This document shows positions 17,209 to 26,367 of a stretch of DNA of 64,000 bases, one piece after another. The stretch is from Lagierella sp. (lineage in GTDB: Bacteria > Bacillota > Clostridia > Tissierellales > Peptoniphilaceae). Numbering within the stretch: position 1 is the first letter of the stretch; each line of letters begins with the position of its first letter. Position numbers and translations under genes: made by a program. The stretch spans positions 124,001-188,000 of the forward strand of contig NZ_JASBYU010000002.1 of assembly GCF_029983815.1 (NCBI RefSeq), written 5' to 3'. The notes beneath the pieces were generated by a model, which had not been told where the DNA came from, did not search any database, and saw only the letters and a program-made list of their open reading frames with translations.

Positions 17209-18744
17209 ATGAAAAAGATAACTAAATTCCTTACTGGTAGGATGTTCCTGATTACCATTATATTTTTATTGCAGCTTATTTTCATAGTTGAGATGTTTAT
17301 TACACTACAGGAAAAATTTATCTGGTTCTATGTGGTAAGTGTGATATTATCCTTGATATTAGTAGTTGTATTGGTGAATAAGGATACAAATCCTGCATAT
17401 AAAATCACTTGGATTATTCCAATACTCACATTGCCCCTATTCGGTTCGTTTCTATATTTGTTTTTTGCCCAAAATAGATTTGTAAAAAATGTTAGAAATA
17501 GCATGTCTGCCACCACTTCATCCTTTCATTTTTTGATGAGCAACCAGGATAATGTCCTAGAGGAGATAGGTAATTCCGATGCATACCTTGAAAGTAGATA
17601 CCTGGAGAGATATGCCAGTTGTCCAGTATATAGGAATACAAAGTCAAGGTACTATCCCCTTGGAGAGTTATATTTTGAAGATTTAGTCGAAGACTTAAGA
17701 AATGCAAAAAAATTTATCTTTCTAGAGTACTTTATCATAGACGAAGGCTATGTCTGGGATAAAATCTATGAAATACTCAAGGAAAAGGCAAAGGAAGGCG
17801 TAGATGTTAGGTTAATCTATGACGACTTTGGGTGTATGAATAAAGTGGGTAGGGACTTTGATAGAAGGCTTATTGACGCTGGAATAAGATTTCAAGTCTT
17901 TAACCCAATAAAATATGTTGTGCTTCCTCAACATAATAATAGAAACCATAGAAAGATTGCTGTTATAGATGGAAAGATCGGCTACACCGGCGGTTTAAAC
18001 CTAGCTGACGAGTATATTAATAAGAAAGTTCGATTTGGACATTGGAAGGATTCTGGAGTTAGAATTGAGGGACAAGCTGTTTGGTCCATGACGGTGTTCT
18101 TTTTATCTATGTGGAACTCTTTAAGTAGTGACTTTACTCCTTTTAATGAATATATTCCCGACGATTTCTTTAGGGAAAATGACTTTATGGAAGATTCAGG
18201 TTTTGTTCAACCCTTTGCAGATTCGCCCTTGGATCAAGAGCCGGTGGGAGAAAACTTGTATTTAAATATAATCTACAAAGCAAAAAAGTATGTTTACATT
18301 ACAACGCCCTATTTAATACTATCCTCCGAGATGTTAACTGCCCTTACATCGGCGGCAAAGGGAGGAATTGACGTTAGGATAATAACCCCCTATATTGCAG
18401 ATAAGATAATGGTATTCATGGTAACTAGAAGCTTTTATGAGACTTTACTATCGGCGGGAGTTAAGATATATGAATATAAGCCAGGCTTTATCCATGCTAA
18501 GAATATCGTCTCCGATGACAGTGTGGCGGTGGTAAGTACAATAAATGTGGATTTTAGATCCCTCTACCTCCACTTTGAAAATGGAGTTTGGTTTTACAAT
18601 TCACCGGTAATAGAGGAGATTAAGGAGGACTTCTTGGATACTTTAGAGGTTTCTGAAAGAAAGACTCTTTCACAAATGAAGAAAGAATGGCTTATAGTAA
18701 AAATAGCTCGATCAATACTTAGGGTTTTTGCACCCTTATTATAG
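17209..18744 (+). CDS. cls: Cardiolipin synthase
   Basis: A 511-residue membrane enzyme that joins two phosphatidylglycerols into cardiolipin and glycerol. Two N-terminal membrane helices (about 10-30 and 38-60, plus a third near 68-85) precede two phospholipase D domains, each with a complete HKD motif: HRKIAVID starting near residue 247 and HAKNIVSD near 429, followed by GG/N-type partner residues (GYTGGLNLADEY, VVSTINVDFRS). Length and order match bacterial Cls. It abuts the flavoprotein upstream, and an acyltransferase-like membrane protein follows after nine bases. Confidence 0.94.
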   Translation: MKKITKFLTGRMFLITIIFLLQLIFIVEMFITLQEKFIWFYVVSVILSLILVVVLVNKDTNPAYKITWIIPILTLPLFGSFLYLFFAQNRFVKNVRNSMSATTSSFHFLMSNQDNVLEEIGNSDAYLESRYLERYASCPVYRNTKSRYYPLGELYFEDLVEDLRNAKKFIFLEYFIIDEGYVWDKIYEILKEKAKEGVDVRLIYDDFGCMNKVGRDFDRRLIDAGIRFQVFNPIKYVVLPQHNNRNHRKIAVIDGKIGYTGGLNLADEYINKKVRFGHWKDSGVRIEGQAVWSMTVFFLSMWNSLSSDFTPFNEYIPDDFFRENDFMEDSGFVQPFADSPLDQEPVGENLYLNIIYKAKKYVYITTPYLILSSEMLTALTSAAKGGIDVRIITPYIADKIMVFMVTRSFYETLLSAGVKIYEYKPGFIHAKNIVSDDSVAVVSTINVDFRSLYLHFENGVWFYNSPVIEEIKEDFLDTLEVSERKTLSQMKKEWLIVKIARSILRVFAPLL

Positions 18745-18753
18745 GAGATAAAG

Positions 18754-19509
18754 ATGAATAGCGATAATAAGAAAAAAGGAAGATATAACATTATAGACTT
18801 AATAGCAGGGTTTGCCATGCTTTACATTATGTTTTTTCACTTTTGTTATGACTTAAAATTTATTTTCAACCAGGATATTGTATTTTTCCCTACAAGGTGG
18901 ACGGAATATGGAAGGTTTATAGCTGTCTTTATATTTATGACCATATCTGGAATGACACTTCACTTTTCCAGTAGGCATATTCCGAAATTTATAAAGCTGT
19001 CCATTGTAGCAATAGGTATTTCACTGATAACATACCTGTTATTTCCCAAGGAATTGGTGCTATTTGGCATAATACACTTCTTTGCCTTTGGGACTTTGGT
19101 GATGATGTTTCTAGAGCTTGTATTAAAATATATCAATGGGTATGTTGGATTTGCTTTGTCCATGTTAGGTTTTTATATTACTTGGCCCATCACAAGAGGG
19201 TTTATTCAGCTTCCAACAGAGACTATTGAGCTGTCTAAAAGTCTATACGATGTAAAGTATTTATTTTGGTTGGGATTTCCAGGGCCTGGATTTCAATCGG
19301 CGGACTACTATCCAATGTTGCCCTGGATTTTTCTTTTAATAGGCGGTTACTTTATAGGTAAAATCTACCTTAGCCACAATCCAAAGCGAAGACCAAAGTC
19401 TTACAACCCTATTACGATTATAGGAAGAAATAGACTATTGTTCTACATCCTACATCAACCGCTATTCTATGTATTATTATCCTATTACTTTAAAAGGCCG
19501 CTGCTATAG
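18754..19509 (+). CDS. Heparan-alpha-glucosaminide N-acetyltransferase-like membrane protein
   Basis: A 251-residue polytopic protein with about seven hydrophobic helices. The start IIDLIAGFAMLYIMFFHFCYDLKF gives the N-terminal helix with the conserved His-x-x-x-Asp pattern of the HGSNAT_cat/DUF1624 family, and FYILHQPLFYVLL near the end is the family closing motif. Bacterial members are thought to O- or N-acetylate surface sugars, but substrates are mostly unknown. It lies downstream of cls with the same orientation. Confidence 0.82.
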   Translation: MNSDNKKKGRYNIIDLIAGFAMLYIMFFHFCYDLKFIFNQDIVFFPTRWTEYGRFIAVFIFMTISGMTLHFSSRHIPKFIKLSIVAIGISLITYLLFPKELVLFGIIHFFAFGTLVMMFLELVLKYINGYVGFALSMLGFYITWPITRGFIQLPTETIELSKSLYDVKYLFWLGFPGPGFQSADYYPMLPWIFLLIGGYFIGKIYLSHNPKRRPKSYNPITIIGRNRLLFYILHQPLFYVLLSYYFKRPLL

Positions 19510-19522
19510 AATTTAATTCCAA

Positions 19523-19560
19523 ATAAAAAAATCGTCAAGTGCTCTCTGTGGTACTTGACG
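19523..19560 (-). terminator. Bidirectional-type terminator
   Basis: An 8-bp stem CGTCAAGT/ACTTGACG with a 12-base loop. On the minus strand it is followed by ATTTTTTT and would end the lipoprotein gene; on the plus strand only a weaker T-rich tract follows, but it may also stop transcription from the cls unit. Confidence 0.7.
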
Positions 19561-19567
19561 AATTATT

Positions 19568-19998
19568 CTATTTTATCTCTACATTTTCAAAGTATACAAT
19601 TTCCATCTCTTTGCCATTTTCTAAGACATGTATCTTCTTTGGAATATCATGTTTTTTAACAAATTCTTCAACTTCTACATCATTACAGACTTCATAAAAT
19701 CTCATAGGTTCATTATTGCTCTTTTCCTCGTCTAAATCGATATATAATTCATTGTCCACAATTGAGATATTATAGTCCTTGACCTTTAAATTTGGATTAT
19801 TATATATCAACACATATCTATCTTTATTTAGAATTAGAGCAGAATGAGAGGAGTCCTTGTTTATGTCCTTTACAAAGGTTTCAAGTTTTGGATTCTTATT
19901 TAAATTTATGTCTATTTCATTGATTTTTGTTATATCTTCCTTTCCCTTACAAGATACAAAAAGGATAGATAATAAAAAATAAGTAATACTTTCTTCAT
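19568..19998 (-). pseudogene. Small lipoprotein gene, frameshifted in the signal peptide
   Basis: An ATG (19996-19998) with an SD (GGAGGA) begins Met-Lys-Lys-Val-Leu-Leu-Ile-Phe and then meets a stop after 22 codons. In the next frame the sequence continues as a perfect lipoprotein signal end (SILFVSCKGKED) and an open frame to the stop at 19568. Adding one T to the six-T run (A-run 19974-19979 on the plus strand) joins the two into a 144-residue lipoprotein. The downstream part is hydrophilic, with no known family. The break could be a true mutation, slippage-based phase variation, or a sequencing error. Confidence 0.7.
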
Positions 19999-20173
19999 GT
20001 TTTCCTCCAACGTAAATATTATAACAGAATTTGTTGAAAATGGGAAAGAAATAAATAAAAATTTAATAAATGGGAGTTTAAGAAAATAAAATTAATAAAT
20101 CTACATTAATGAATAGTCCTATATTTACATAGATGATACAATAAAATAAGATACATAGAGATTGGAGGTAAAG

Positions 20174-20620
20174 ATGAGAGTTTCATGGGATGAATATTTT
20201 ATAAATTTAGCAAGGACTGTAGCTTCTAGGGGTACTTGCGATAGAGCCTATGTAGGCTGTGTTTTGGTAAATAAGGACAATAGAATAGTTTCCACAGGTT
20301 ATAATGGTTCAGTTGCAGGAAATCCCCACTGTGATGAAGTAGGGCACACCATGAGAGATGGCCACTGTATTGCTACAATACATGCAGAGATGAACGCCTT
20401 GCTCTACTGTGCAAAGGAGGGAATCTCCGTAAAGGGGTGTAGATGCTATGTGACTCACTTTCCCTGCTTAAATTGTACAAAGGCTTTAATACAAGCTGGA
20501 ATTTCAAAAATATACTATGAAGAGGGATATAGAATAGATGATTATGCAATTGAACTACTTAATAGAAATAATATAGGGGCAGTTCAATTGAATTTTAGAA
20601 AAGATGATCAAATCGATTAA
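20174..20620 (+). CDS. Deoxycytidylate deaminase family protein
   Basis: A 148-residue zinc enzyme converting dCMP to dUMP for thymidylate synthesis (ComEB-type fold). The ATG at 20174 follows GGAGGT; an upstream TTG would overlap that site. The zinc site is intact: HAEMNAL near residue 70 with the catalytic Glu, and PCLNCTKALIQ near 97-107. The N-terminal RGTCDRAYVGCVLV is also typical. It is followed by a hairpin terminator. Confidence 0.92.
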   Translation: MRVSWDEYFINLARTVASRGTCDRAYVGCVLVNKDNRIVSTGYNGSVAGNPHCDEVGHTMRDGHCIATIHAEMNALLYCAKEGISVKGCRCYVTHFPCLNCTKALIQAGISKIYYEEGYRIDDYAIELLNRNNIGAVQLNFRKDDQID

Positions 20621-20666
20621 AAGCAAGGGATTAATCCTTTGATATTATGGGATGGCTACAAATAGG

Positions 20667-20702
20667 AAAAGAGCTCTAATTAAACTACAGAGCTCTTTTT
20701 AA
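20667..20702 (+). terminator. Intrinsic terminator between convergent genes
   Basis: Stem AAGAGCTCT/AGAGCTCTT with an 11-base loop, with A residues on the left and T residues on the right, so it can serve the dCMP deaminase gene and the convergent threonine aldolase gene. Confidence 0.82.
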
Positions 20703-20716
20703 AATCTAATCTTTAA

Positions 20717-21745
20717 TTAAAGTTTTTCGATCAATAGATCTATGTCTTCTTCTTTCGTATCCCATCCTGTTGCAATTCTAATGACCTTACTGTATTCATC
20801 GTGACGGCTGATAACTTCAAATGAGAATTCTTTAGATAATTCTTCAAGTTTTTCGTCGTCCATAACCACAAAGGTCAAGTTAGTTGGAGAGTTTACAGTA
20901 AGTTCATAACCTTTTTCCACAAGGGCAATTCTTAGCTTTGTAGCAAGTTGATTTGCTCCCCTTGCCAAGTCGAAATATAAATTATCATTAAATAATTCTA
21001 GAAATTGAATACCTAGCATTCTACCCTTTGCAAGTAAAGCACCTCGTAGTTTTAAATTGTACTGGAAGTCCTTTCTAAGTTCAGGATTTATAACTATTAG
21101 AGCCTCTCCAAACATGGCTCCTATCTTAGTTCCGCCTATATAGAACATGTCACAGTGGTTTGCTAGAAATTCCAAGTCTACGTCGTTGTTTTCTGCAGTC
21201 AAAGCATAGCCTAATCTAGCCCCGTCAACAAATAAGTACAAGTCATGTTCCTTACAAACCTTAGATATGTCTTCGATTTCCTTACGAGAATAGATGGTAC
21301 CAAACTCTGTCGAGTTGGAAAGATATACCATTTTAGGCTGTACATCGTGAATTTTTGCCATACCTTGAATATGGTGGGCGTCTATCATCTTAGCGATGTC
21401 CTTGGCCATCAACTTACCGTTTTTATTAGGTAGAGTTACAATCTTATGTCCTGTATTTTCAACCGCACCACATTCGTGGGTGTTGATATGTCCAGTATCT
21501 GCAGATATAGCAGCTTGGTAATGCTTTATTGCAGCGGATATGGCGATGACATTGGTCTGAGTTCCACCAGAGATAAAGTAGATGTCCATATCTTCTTTAT
21601 TACAAGCCTTTTTAATTCTATTCTTAGCCTCTGCAGAATACTTGTCAAAACCATATACACCAGACTGTTCTTCATTTGTTTCCATCAATTTTTTAAGAAT
21701 ATTTGGGTGTACACCACCTGCATAATCACAATTTAAATAAATCAT
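20717..21745 (-). CDS. ltaE: Low-specificity L-threonine aldolase family enzyme
   Basis: A 342-residue PLP enzyme of fold type I that splits threonine or allo-threonine to glycine and acetaldehyde. The cofactor lysine is in FYIGGTKIGAMFGEA near residue 206; other marks are FISGGTQTNVIAIS near 57-70, the aspartate in LFVDGARLGYAL and the ring-stacking His in INTHECGAVENTGHKI. Length is typical. It starts ten bases after murC on the same strand, so it is probably in a murC unit. Related beta-eliminating lyases share the fold. Confidence 0.9.
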   Translation of the reverse strand: MIYLNCDYAGGVHPNILKKLMETNEEQSGVYGFDKYSAEAKNRIKKACNKEDMDIYFISGGTQTNVIAISAAIKHYQAAISADTGHINTHECGAVENTGHKIVTLPNKNGKLMAKDIAKMIDAHHIQGMAKIHDVQPKMVYLSNSTEFGTIYSRKEIEDISKVCKEHDLYLFVDGARLGYALTAENNDVDLEFLANHCDMFYIGGTKIGAMFGEALIVINPELRKDFQYNLKLRGALLAKGRMLGIQFLELFNDNLYFDLARGANQLATKLRIALVEKGYELTVNSPTNLTFVVMDDEKLEELSKEFSFEVISRHDEYSKVIRIATGWDTKEEDIDLLIEKL

Positions 21746-21755
21746 AAATCAACCC

Positions 21756-23144
21756 CTACTTTACTATCATTTTTGCAAGGACGTCCGGATTACCACAACC
21801 AGTAGTAATAACCGTATCATCTTTGTCTACATTCTTTTGAATATATTCACAGGCCTCATCAAAGGTCTTTAAATAGATGGCATTTACGCCATTTTCTCTC
21901 AATTTTTCCACAAGGTCAATGGAGTGGATCGAAGGATCAAACTTTTCCCTTGCAGCGTAGATTTCAGTAACTATTACCTCATCACAGTCTCCAAAGGCGT
22001 TGGCAAAGTCATTTAGAAGATGTTTTGTCCTACTATAGGTGTGAGGTTGGAAAGCGCATATCAGTCTACCCTTTTTATGTTCGGCAAGTGCAGACATGGT
22101 TGCCTTTATCTCAGTAGGATGATGTCCATAATCCGTCATGATGATTGCATCATTAAATTGTCCTACGATTTCCATTCTTCTGTGGAGATTGTGATAATTT
22201 GAAATGGATTTTTTTATACTGTCTATATCGATACCTGACTCATAGGATGCTATGATTGCAGCAGCAGAATTATAAATATTATATCTGCCGATTATACTCA
22301 AACTAAAGTCCTGAGATCCAAAGTCTTCCTTCTTGCTTTTAATTGTAAAAGAAGGATGTCCAATTTCATCGAAGTTGATATTGGTAATATTGTAGGTTGC
22401 ATCTTCATTTTCAATTCCAAAGGTTATAGCTTCACCTCGTACATGTTCGAGAAGAGGTAAACAGTTTTTGTCATCAATATTTATAACTGCTTTGGAATCC
22501 GTTGAAAGATTTTTCATATATCCGATAAAAGTGCTGACGATATGGTTGATATCCTTATAATAATCTAAATGGTCTTCGTCTATATTTAGAATAACCGCCA
22601 TGGCAGGATAGTAATAAAGGATATTGCCGTTAAATTCACAGGCTTCAGTCAAGAAATAGTCGCTTTTACCATTGTGCATATTACCTTGTATTTCATCTAA
22701 TTTTCCCCCAAGTAATATAGATGGGTCAACATTTGCTTCAACCAATATCTTGGAAATCATACTGGTGGTGGTGGACTTTCCATGGGAACCAGATATACCG
22801 ATGGAGTACTTGTAATTTTGCATCAAAGTTCCCAAAAAAACTCCCCTAGAAACCACTGGTACTGTCTTTTCCCTTGCAGCTATCAATTCCTCGTTATCAT
22901 CTAAGATAGCGTCGGTGTATATAATCAAATCAGGATTTTTTATATTCTCTTTTTTCTGTCCAACATAGGTGGTAATACCCACCTGTCTTAAATTTTCTAG
23001 AGTTTCAGATTCATCTCTGTCTGAACCAGAAACTTTATAACCATGAAAATTTAGTAGTTGAGCAATACCGCTCATGGAAATTCCGCCTATACCGATAAAG
23101 TGAACTTCCTTTATATTTTTGTCGTTATAATCAAAGTTAAACAT
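21756..23144 (-). CDS. murC: UDP-N-acetylmuramate-L-alanine ligase
   Basis: A 462-residue cytosolic Mur ligase adding the first L-Ala to UDP-MurNAc. The N-terminal Rossmann part begins HFIGIGGISMSGIAQLL, the P-loop is GISGSHGKSTTTSMISK near residues 112-128, and the middle domain has NIDEDHLDYY with the Mg2+/carbamate region and the C-terminal domain TDYGHHPTEIKAT. These together are specific for MurC. The ATG follows a GGGGGA SD site. Threonine aldolase follows on the same strand. Confidence 0.96.
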   Translation of the reverse strand: MFNFDYNDKNIKEVHFIGIGGISMSGIAQLLNFHGYKVSGSDRDESETLENLRQVGITTYVGQKKENIKNPDLIIYTDAILDDNEELIAAREKTVPVVSRGVFLGTLMQNYKYSIGISGSHGKSTTTSMISKILVEANVDPSILLGGKLDEIQGNMHNGKSDYFLTEACEFNGNILYYYPAMAVILNIDEDHLDYYKDINHIVSTFIGYMKNLSTDSKAVINIDDKNCLPLLEHVRGEAITFGIENEDATYNITNINFDEIGHPSFTIKSKKEDFGSQDFSLSIIGRYNIYNSAAAIIASYESGIDIDSIKKSISNYHNLHRRMEIVGQFNDAIIMTDYGHHPTEIKATMSALAEHKKGRLICAFQPHTYSRTKHLLNDFANAFGDCDEVIVTEIYAAREKFDPSIHSIDLVEKLRENGVNAIYLKTFDEACEYIQKNVDKDDTVITTGCGNPDVLAKMIVK

Positions 23145-23164
23145 ATTTCCCCCTAAACAAATGT

Positions 23165-23175
23165 ATTATACCATA
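23165..23175 (-). promoter_or_regulatory. Extended -10 promoter of murC
   Basis: On the minus strand TGGTATAAT forms an extended -10 (TATAAT at 23165-23170), only about 20 bases before the murC start. The -35 position holds a weak TTTATT. Confidence 0.5.
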
Positions 23176-23411
23176 GGAAAATGGTGGAATAAAGAAAACA
23201 AGTCTAAAAGTTAACGAAGAGTTAAGATAATGTAAGAAATTTAACAAATCTATCTACATTCATAGAGAAATTTCATATAAAGTTAAAAATACAAATGGAG
23301 AAATTGTAACTATTTAATGACAAGAGTACTTTAGTATTCCAATAGGAAGAGGTGTTTTTGAAAAATTAAAGGTATAATCAAGGTATGAAGATTTAAAAAA
23401 ATTAAAATTAA

Positions 23412-23441
23412 TTGACATTAGAGCTAAAAATGAAGTACAAT
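23412..23441 (+). promoter_or_regulatory. Promoter of the pilus cassette
   Basis: TTGACA (23412-23417), an 18-base spacer and TACAAT (23436-23441) lie about 85 bases before the pilin start. Confidence 0.6.
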
Positions 23442-23526
23442 AACAAATGTAAAGACATTTTTAAGGGATTTATTTATTGTGGGAGTATGGAATTATATAA
23501 ATACATAAAAATATAGGAGATAGGAT

Positions 23527-24477
23527 ATGCAAATTGATTTTAAAAGATTAATGGCCATTTGTTTAACTTCATTAATGTTGATTGTTTCAATTGTGGTTCC
23601 AGTTCATGCAGCCAATAAGATTATAATTGACATAAAGTATGGAGAAAACGATCAAGATTATGGAAATAGGGAATTAAAAGTTTGGAAGATTTCAGATGAA
23701 AAGTTAACTGGTGACTTAACGGAAAAGCTAAAGGAATTTGAAAAGTTCTCCCTTGAAGAATTGGATAAAAAATATGAAGAAAATTTTATTACTTCAAAAT
23801 CAGATGAAAAGGGACAAATAATTTTATCGGATCTTTCCAATGGAACCTATTATGTAAGAGAAATCAATAGGGAAAACTATACTCTAGTTCCGTTTTTCAT
23901 ACTAGTACCTATGAAAGAAAATGTAATTTATCCAAAGGTTGACCTAAAGGTTCCTTCAACGGAGCCTACAAAACCTACTGATCCAACTAAGGAAACAGAA
24001 CCAAGCAAGCCATCAGAGCCTTCAGAACCAACAGAAACAGGTAGATATCACTTTATAAAGGTGGATGAAGATGGGAAGACTCCACTAAAGGAAGCGGTAT
24101 TTAAAGTGAATATCAAAAAAGGCGACTACTACTATGACTATATGGTCGATGGAAAGCCTTATATTGTAAAGTCTGACAAGAATGGTAAGTTTGTGGTAGA
24201 AAATCTACCTTATGGAACCTACTATCTTAAAGAGATAGTACCTCCTAAGGGGTATAAAGCCTTGTCGGAGTCAATAAAATTTGAAGTTTCTGATGAATCA
24301 GGTCAGTACGAGCTGGTTATTAAAAATAAAAGAGAGGACATAAATGTGCCACCTGGAAGGAATGAAAAACCAAGAAATAAGATTAGAGTTCCAAAGACAG
24401 GGGACATCACTCTTATAGTAATGGTAATTTCAGGTGCTATGCTATTCTACATCGGTAAAAAATTGATTAGAGAATAA
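23527..24477 (+). CDS. Sortase-polymerised pilin subunit with CNA-B/SpaA domain
   Basis: A 316-residue surface protein. A signal peptide (1-29, ending VPVHAA) leads into a first Ig-like domain with an E-box-like segment NGTYYVREIN near 105-114 and a pilin motif YPK with candidate linking Lys137. A Pro/Thr/Glu/Ser linker (about 142-165) precedes a CNA-B/SpaA-type domain (about 166-270) with GTYYLKEIVPPKGY. The C-terminus has VPKTG (288-292), a hydrophobic stretch and Lys/Arg, i.e. a sorting signal. Such subunits are polymerised by class C sortases through Lys-Thr isopeptide bonds. It is followed by a terminator and three sortases. A role as the sole shaft pilin is inferred. Confidence 0.87.
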   Translation: MQIDFKRLMAICLTSLMLIVSIVVPVHAANKIIIDIKYGENDQDYGNRELKVWKISDEKLTGDLTEKLKEFEKFSLEELDKKYEENFITSKSDEKGQIILSDLSNGTYYVREINRENYTLVPFFILVPMKENVIYPKVDLKVPSTEPTKPTDPTKETEPSKPSEPSEPTETGRYHFIKVDEDGKTPLKEAVFKVNIKKGDYYYDYMVDGKPYIVKSDKNGKFVVENLPYGTYYLKEIVPPKGYKALSESIKFEVSDESGQYELVIKNKREDINVPPGRNEKPRNKIRVPKTGDITLIVMVISGAMLFYIGKKLIRE

Positions 24478-24485
24478 TGATATAG

Positions 24486-24513
24486 AGAGTGCATTGATGG
24501 TGCACTCTTTTTG
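24486..24513 (+). terminator. Terminator between the pilin and sortase genes
   Basis: Stem AGAGTGCA/TGCACTCT with a 7-base loop is followed by five T residues. If leaky, it would keep sortase expression below pilin expression. Confidence 0.8.
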
Positions 24514-24525
24514 ACTTGTAAATTG

Positions 24526-24562
24526 GGCACTCAAGCTATTTAAAAGTTAAGCTTGGGTGCTT
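24526..24562. repeat. Inverted repeat with GAGTGC-type end
   Basis: CACTCAAGCT and AGCTTGGGTG form an imperfect stem (about 24527-24557). The outer words resemble the GAGTGCCCGA word of the palindromic elements near 6.7 and 8.1 kb, suggesting a degenerate member of the same family. Confidence 0.45.
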
Positions 24563-24618
24563 GATTTGGGTAAGGGGAATTATGATTGTAATCCCTGATA
24601 AGATATTTGGAGAAAAAT

Positions 24619-25503
24619 ATGGCTAATAAAAAGAAGAAAAAGAGACAGTGGCCCTTTATATTGATTTTTATAATAGGGTTTTTAATACTGCTATATCCTC
24701 AAGTATCAAGGCTCTATTATAGGGTTCAAGCGGACAAGCAAGTAAGAACCTTTGATGATGCTAAGAAGGACTTGAGCGAAGAAGATGTTAAAAAGAGGAT
24801 AGAATTGGCAAAGGGATATAACGACTCCTTGGTAAATAAAATCCCGTCAGATCCATATGTAAAGAAAAAGCAAGAGGCGGGAATTGCGGAATATACAAGG
24901 ATGTTGGAACTAAATGAAAAAATAGGCCACGTTCAAATCCCGCTAATAGACGTGGATATTCCAATCTATGCAGGAACCTCTGATGAGGTATTGCAAAAGG
25001 GAGCGGGCCATTTAGAGGGGACCAGTCTTCCCATAGGAGGGCTTGACACCCACACCGTCATAACAGCCCATTCAGGACTTCCTCAAGCAAGACTATTTAC
25101 AGACCTTTCTCAACTTAAGGTCGGCGATAAGTTTTTTATTCACAACTTAGAGCAGACTTTGGCATATGAAGTGGACCAGATAAAAGTGGTTGAGCCAAGT
25201 CAGTTTGAGGACCTACTTGTGGTAAATGGGGAGGACTATGCCACCCTTTTAACCTGTACGCCAATTATGATAAATTCCCATAGGCTTTTAGTAAGGGGAC
25301 ATAGAATCGAGTACAATCCTGCAGATGTTGGAGATATGGTAAAGACTGGAAGGCTTGGTCTTCTATTTAGATATGGTTTCTTTGTTGACATAGCCTTGAT
25401 TGTCTTTTTAATCTATATGGATATAAAATACTACAAGAAGAGAAAAAGACTTGTATCAAAAATGATGAGCTTAAAATCCAAGAAGGATGGGGAGGGGAAT
25501 TAG
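24619..25503 (+). CDS. Class C sortase 1
   Basis: A 294-residue membrane transpeptidase. The ATG at 24619 follows GGAG. It has an N-terminal membrane helix (about 11-30), a lid motif with DPY near residue 76, the catalytic His in TVITAHSGLP, Cys213 in TLLTCTP and Arg in HRLLVRGHR, then a C-terminal membrane helix and basic tail. The lid and the two membrane anchors mark class C pilus polymerases. It directly abuts the next sortase, to which it is closely similar along its length. Confidence 0.92.
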   Translation: MANKKKKKRQWPFILIFIIGFLILLYPQVSRLYYRVQADKQVRTFDDAKKDLSEEDVKKRIELAKGYNDSLVNKIPSDPYVKKKQEAGIAEYTRMLELNEKIGHVQIPLIDVDIPIYAGTSDEVLQKGAGHLEGTSLPIGGLDTHTVITAHSGLPQARLFTDLSQLKVGDKFFIHNLEQTLAYEVDQIKVVEPSQFEDLLVVNGEDYATLLTCTPIMINSHRLLVRGHRIEYNPADVGDMVKTGRLGLLFRYGFFVDIALIVFLIYMDIKYYKKRKRLVSKMMSLKSKKDGEGN

Positions 25504-26367
25504 ATGAAGAAGAAAAAGTTTAAAAATCTCCCCTTTATATTCCTATTTCTAATTGGATTTGGAATAATGATATATCCAGTGGTATCAAGATTTTACTATA
25601 GGATTGAATCGGGGAAAGAAATAGAATACTTCGAAAAAAAAGCTAGGGAGCTTCCAGATAAAGAAGTTCTTAAGAGGATGGAGTTGGCAAGGGCCTACAA
25701 TCAAACTCTGGACCCTTCAAAGTTGGCAGACCCATATACGGAAAAGGAAAAGGAAGGGATAAAGGCCTATGCCAGAATGCTGGAGATAGAAGAAAAGATA
25801 GGCCATGTGGAAATACCTGCAATCGACCAGGACATTCCAGTTTATGCAGGAACCTCTGAATCCATCCTACAAAAGGGAGCGGGACACTTGGAGGGAACAA
25901 GTCTTCCCATTGGAGGAGCGAGTACCCACACTGTAATCACCGCCCATAGAGGGCTCCCTACTGCAAAGTTATTTACAGATTTAAATAGGTTAAAGGAGAA
26001 GGATCAGTTTTATATACACAATATTGAAGGAGTTTTAGCTTATGAAGTGGACCAGATAAAAGTTGTGGAACCTTCTGATTTTTCTGAAGTCTTAGTTGTT
26101 GAAGGTGAAGATTATGCAACTCTTTTAACCTGTACTCCATATATGATAAATTCCCATAGACTACTGGTTAGAGGCCATAGGATTCCTTACAATCCTCAAA
26201 TACTTCAAGAGGGAAGTAGGACTAGGGACAATTCAAGATTCTTGGATTACTTGATGTTTTCAGTGCCAATCACTTTAGTTTTACTTGGGTTGATGATATT
26301 CTTAAAGAGAGAAATTAAAACTATTTCAAAGAAAATTGAGGATATTGAGAAAAATGAAGAAAAATAA
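25504..26367 (+). CDS. Class C sortase 2
   Basis: A 287-residue paralogue of the preceding sortase, starting on the base after its stop. It keeps the membrane helix, a lid DPY near residue 74, His in TVITAHRGLP, Cys210 in TLLTCTP, and the Arg in HRLLVRGHR. Long shared blocks such as GTSLPIGG and YEVDQIKVVEPS show a tandem duplication. One copy may polymerise the shaft and the other attach an accessory substrate, which is inference. The last 14 bases overlap the third sortase gene. Confidence 0.92.
   Translation: MKKKKFKNLPFIFLFLIGFGIMIYPVVSRFYYRIESGKEIEYFEKKARELPDKEVLKRMELARAYNQTLDPSKLADPYTEKEKEGIKAYARMLEIEEKIGHVEIPAIDQDIPVYAGTSESILQKGAGHLEGTSLPIGGASTHTVITAHRGLPTAKLFTDLNRLKEKDQFYIHNIEGVLAYEVDQIKVVEPSDFSEVLVVEGEDYATLLTCTPYMINSHRLLVRGHRIPYNPQILQEGSRTRDNSRFLDYLMFSVPITLVLLGLMIFLKREIKTISKKIEDIEKNEEK

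Larger units (their letters stand above)
23145..23526. other. Non-coding gap between murC and the pilin gene
   Basis: About 380 AT-rich bases between divergent genes. It holds the murC extended -10 at the left and the pilin promoter at 23412-23441. No ORF, RNA gene or repeat was recognised in between. Confidence 0.5.
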
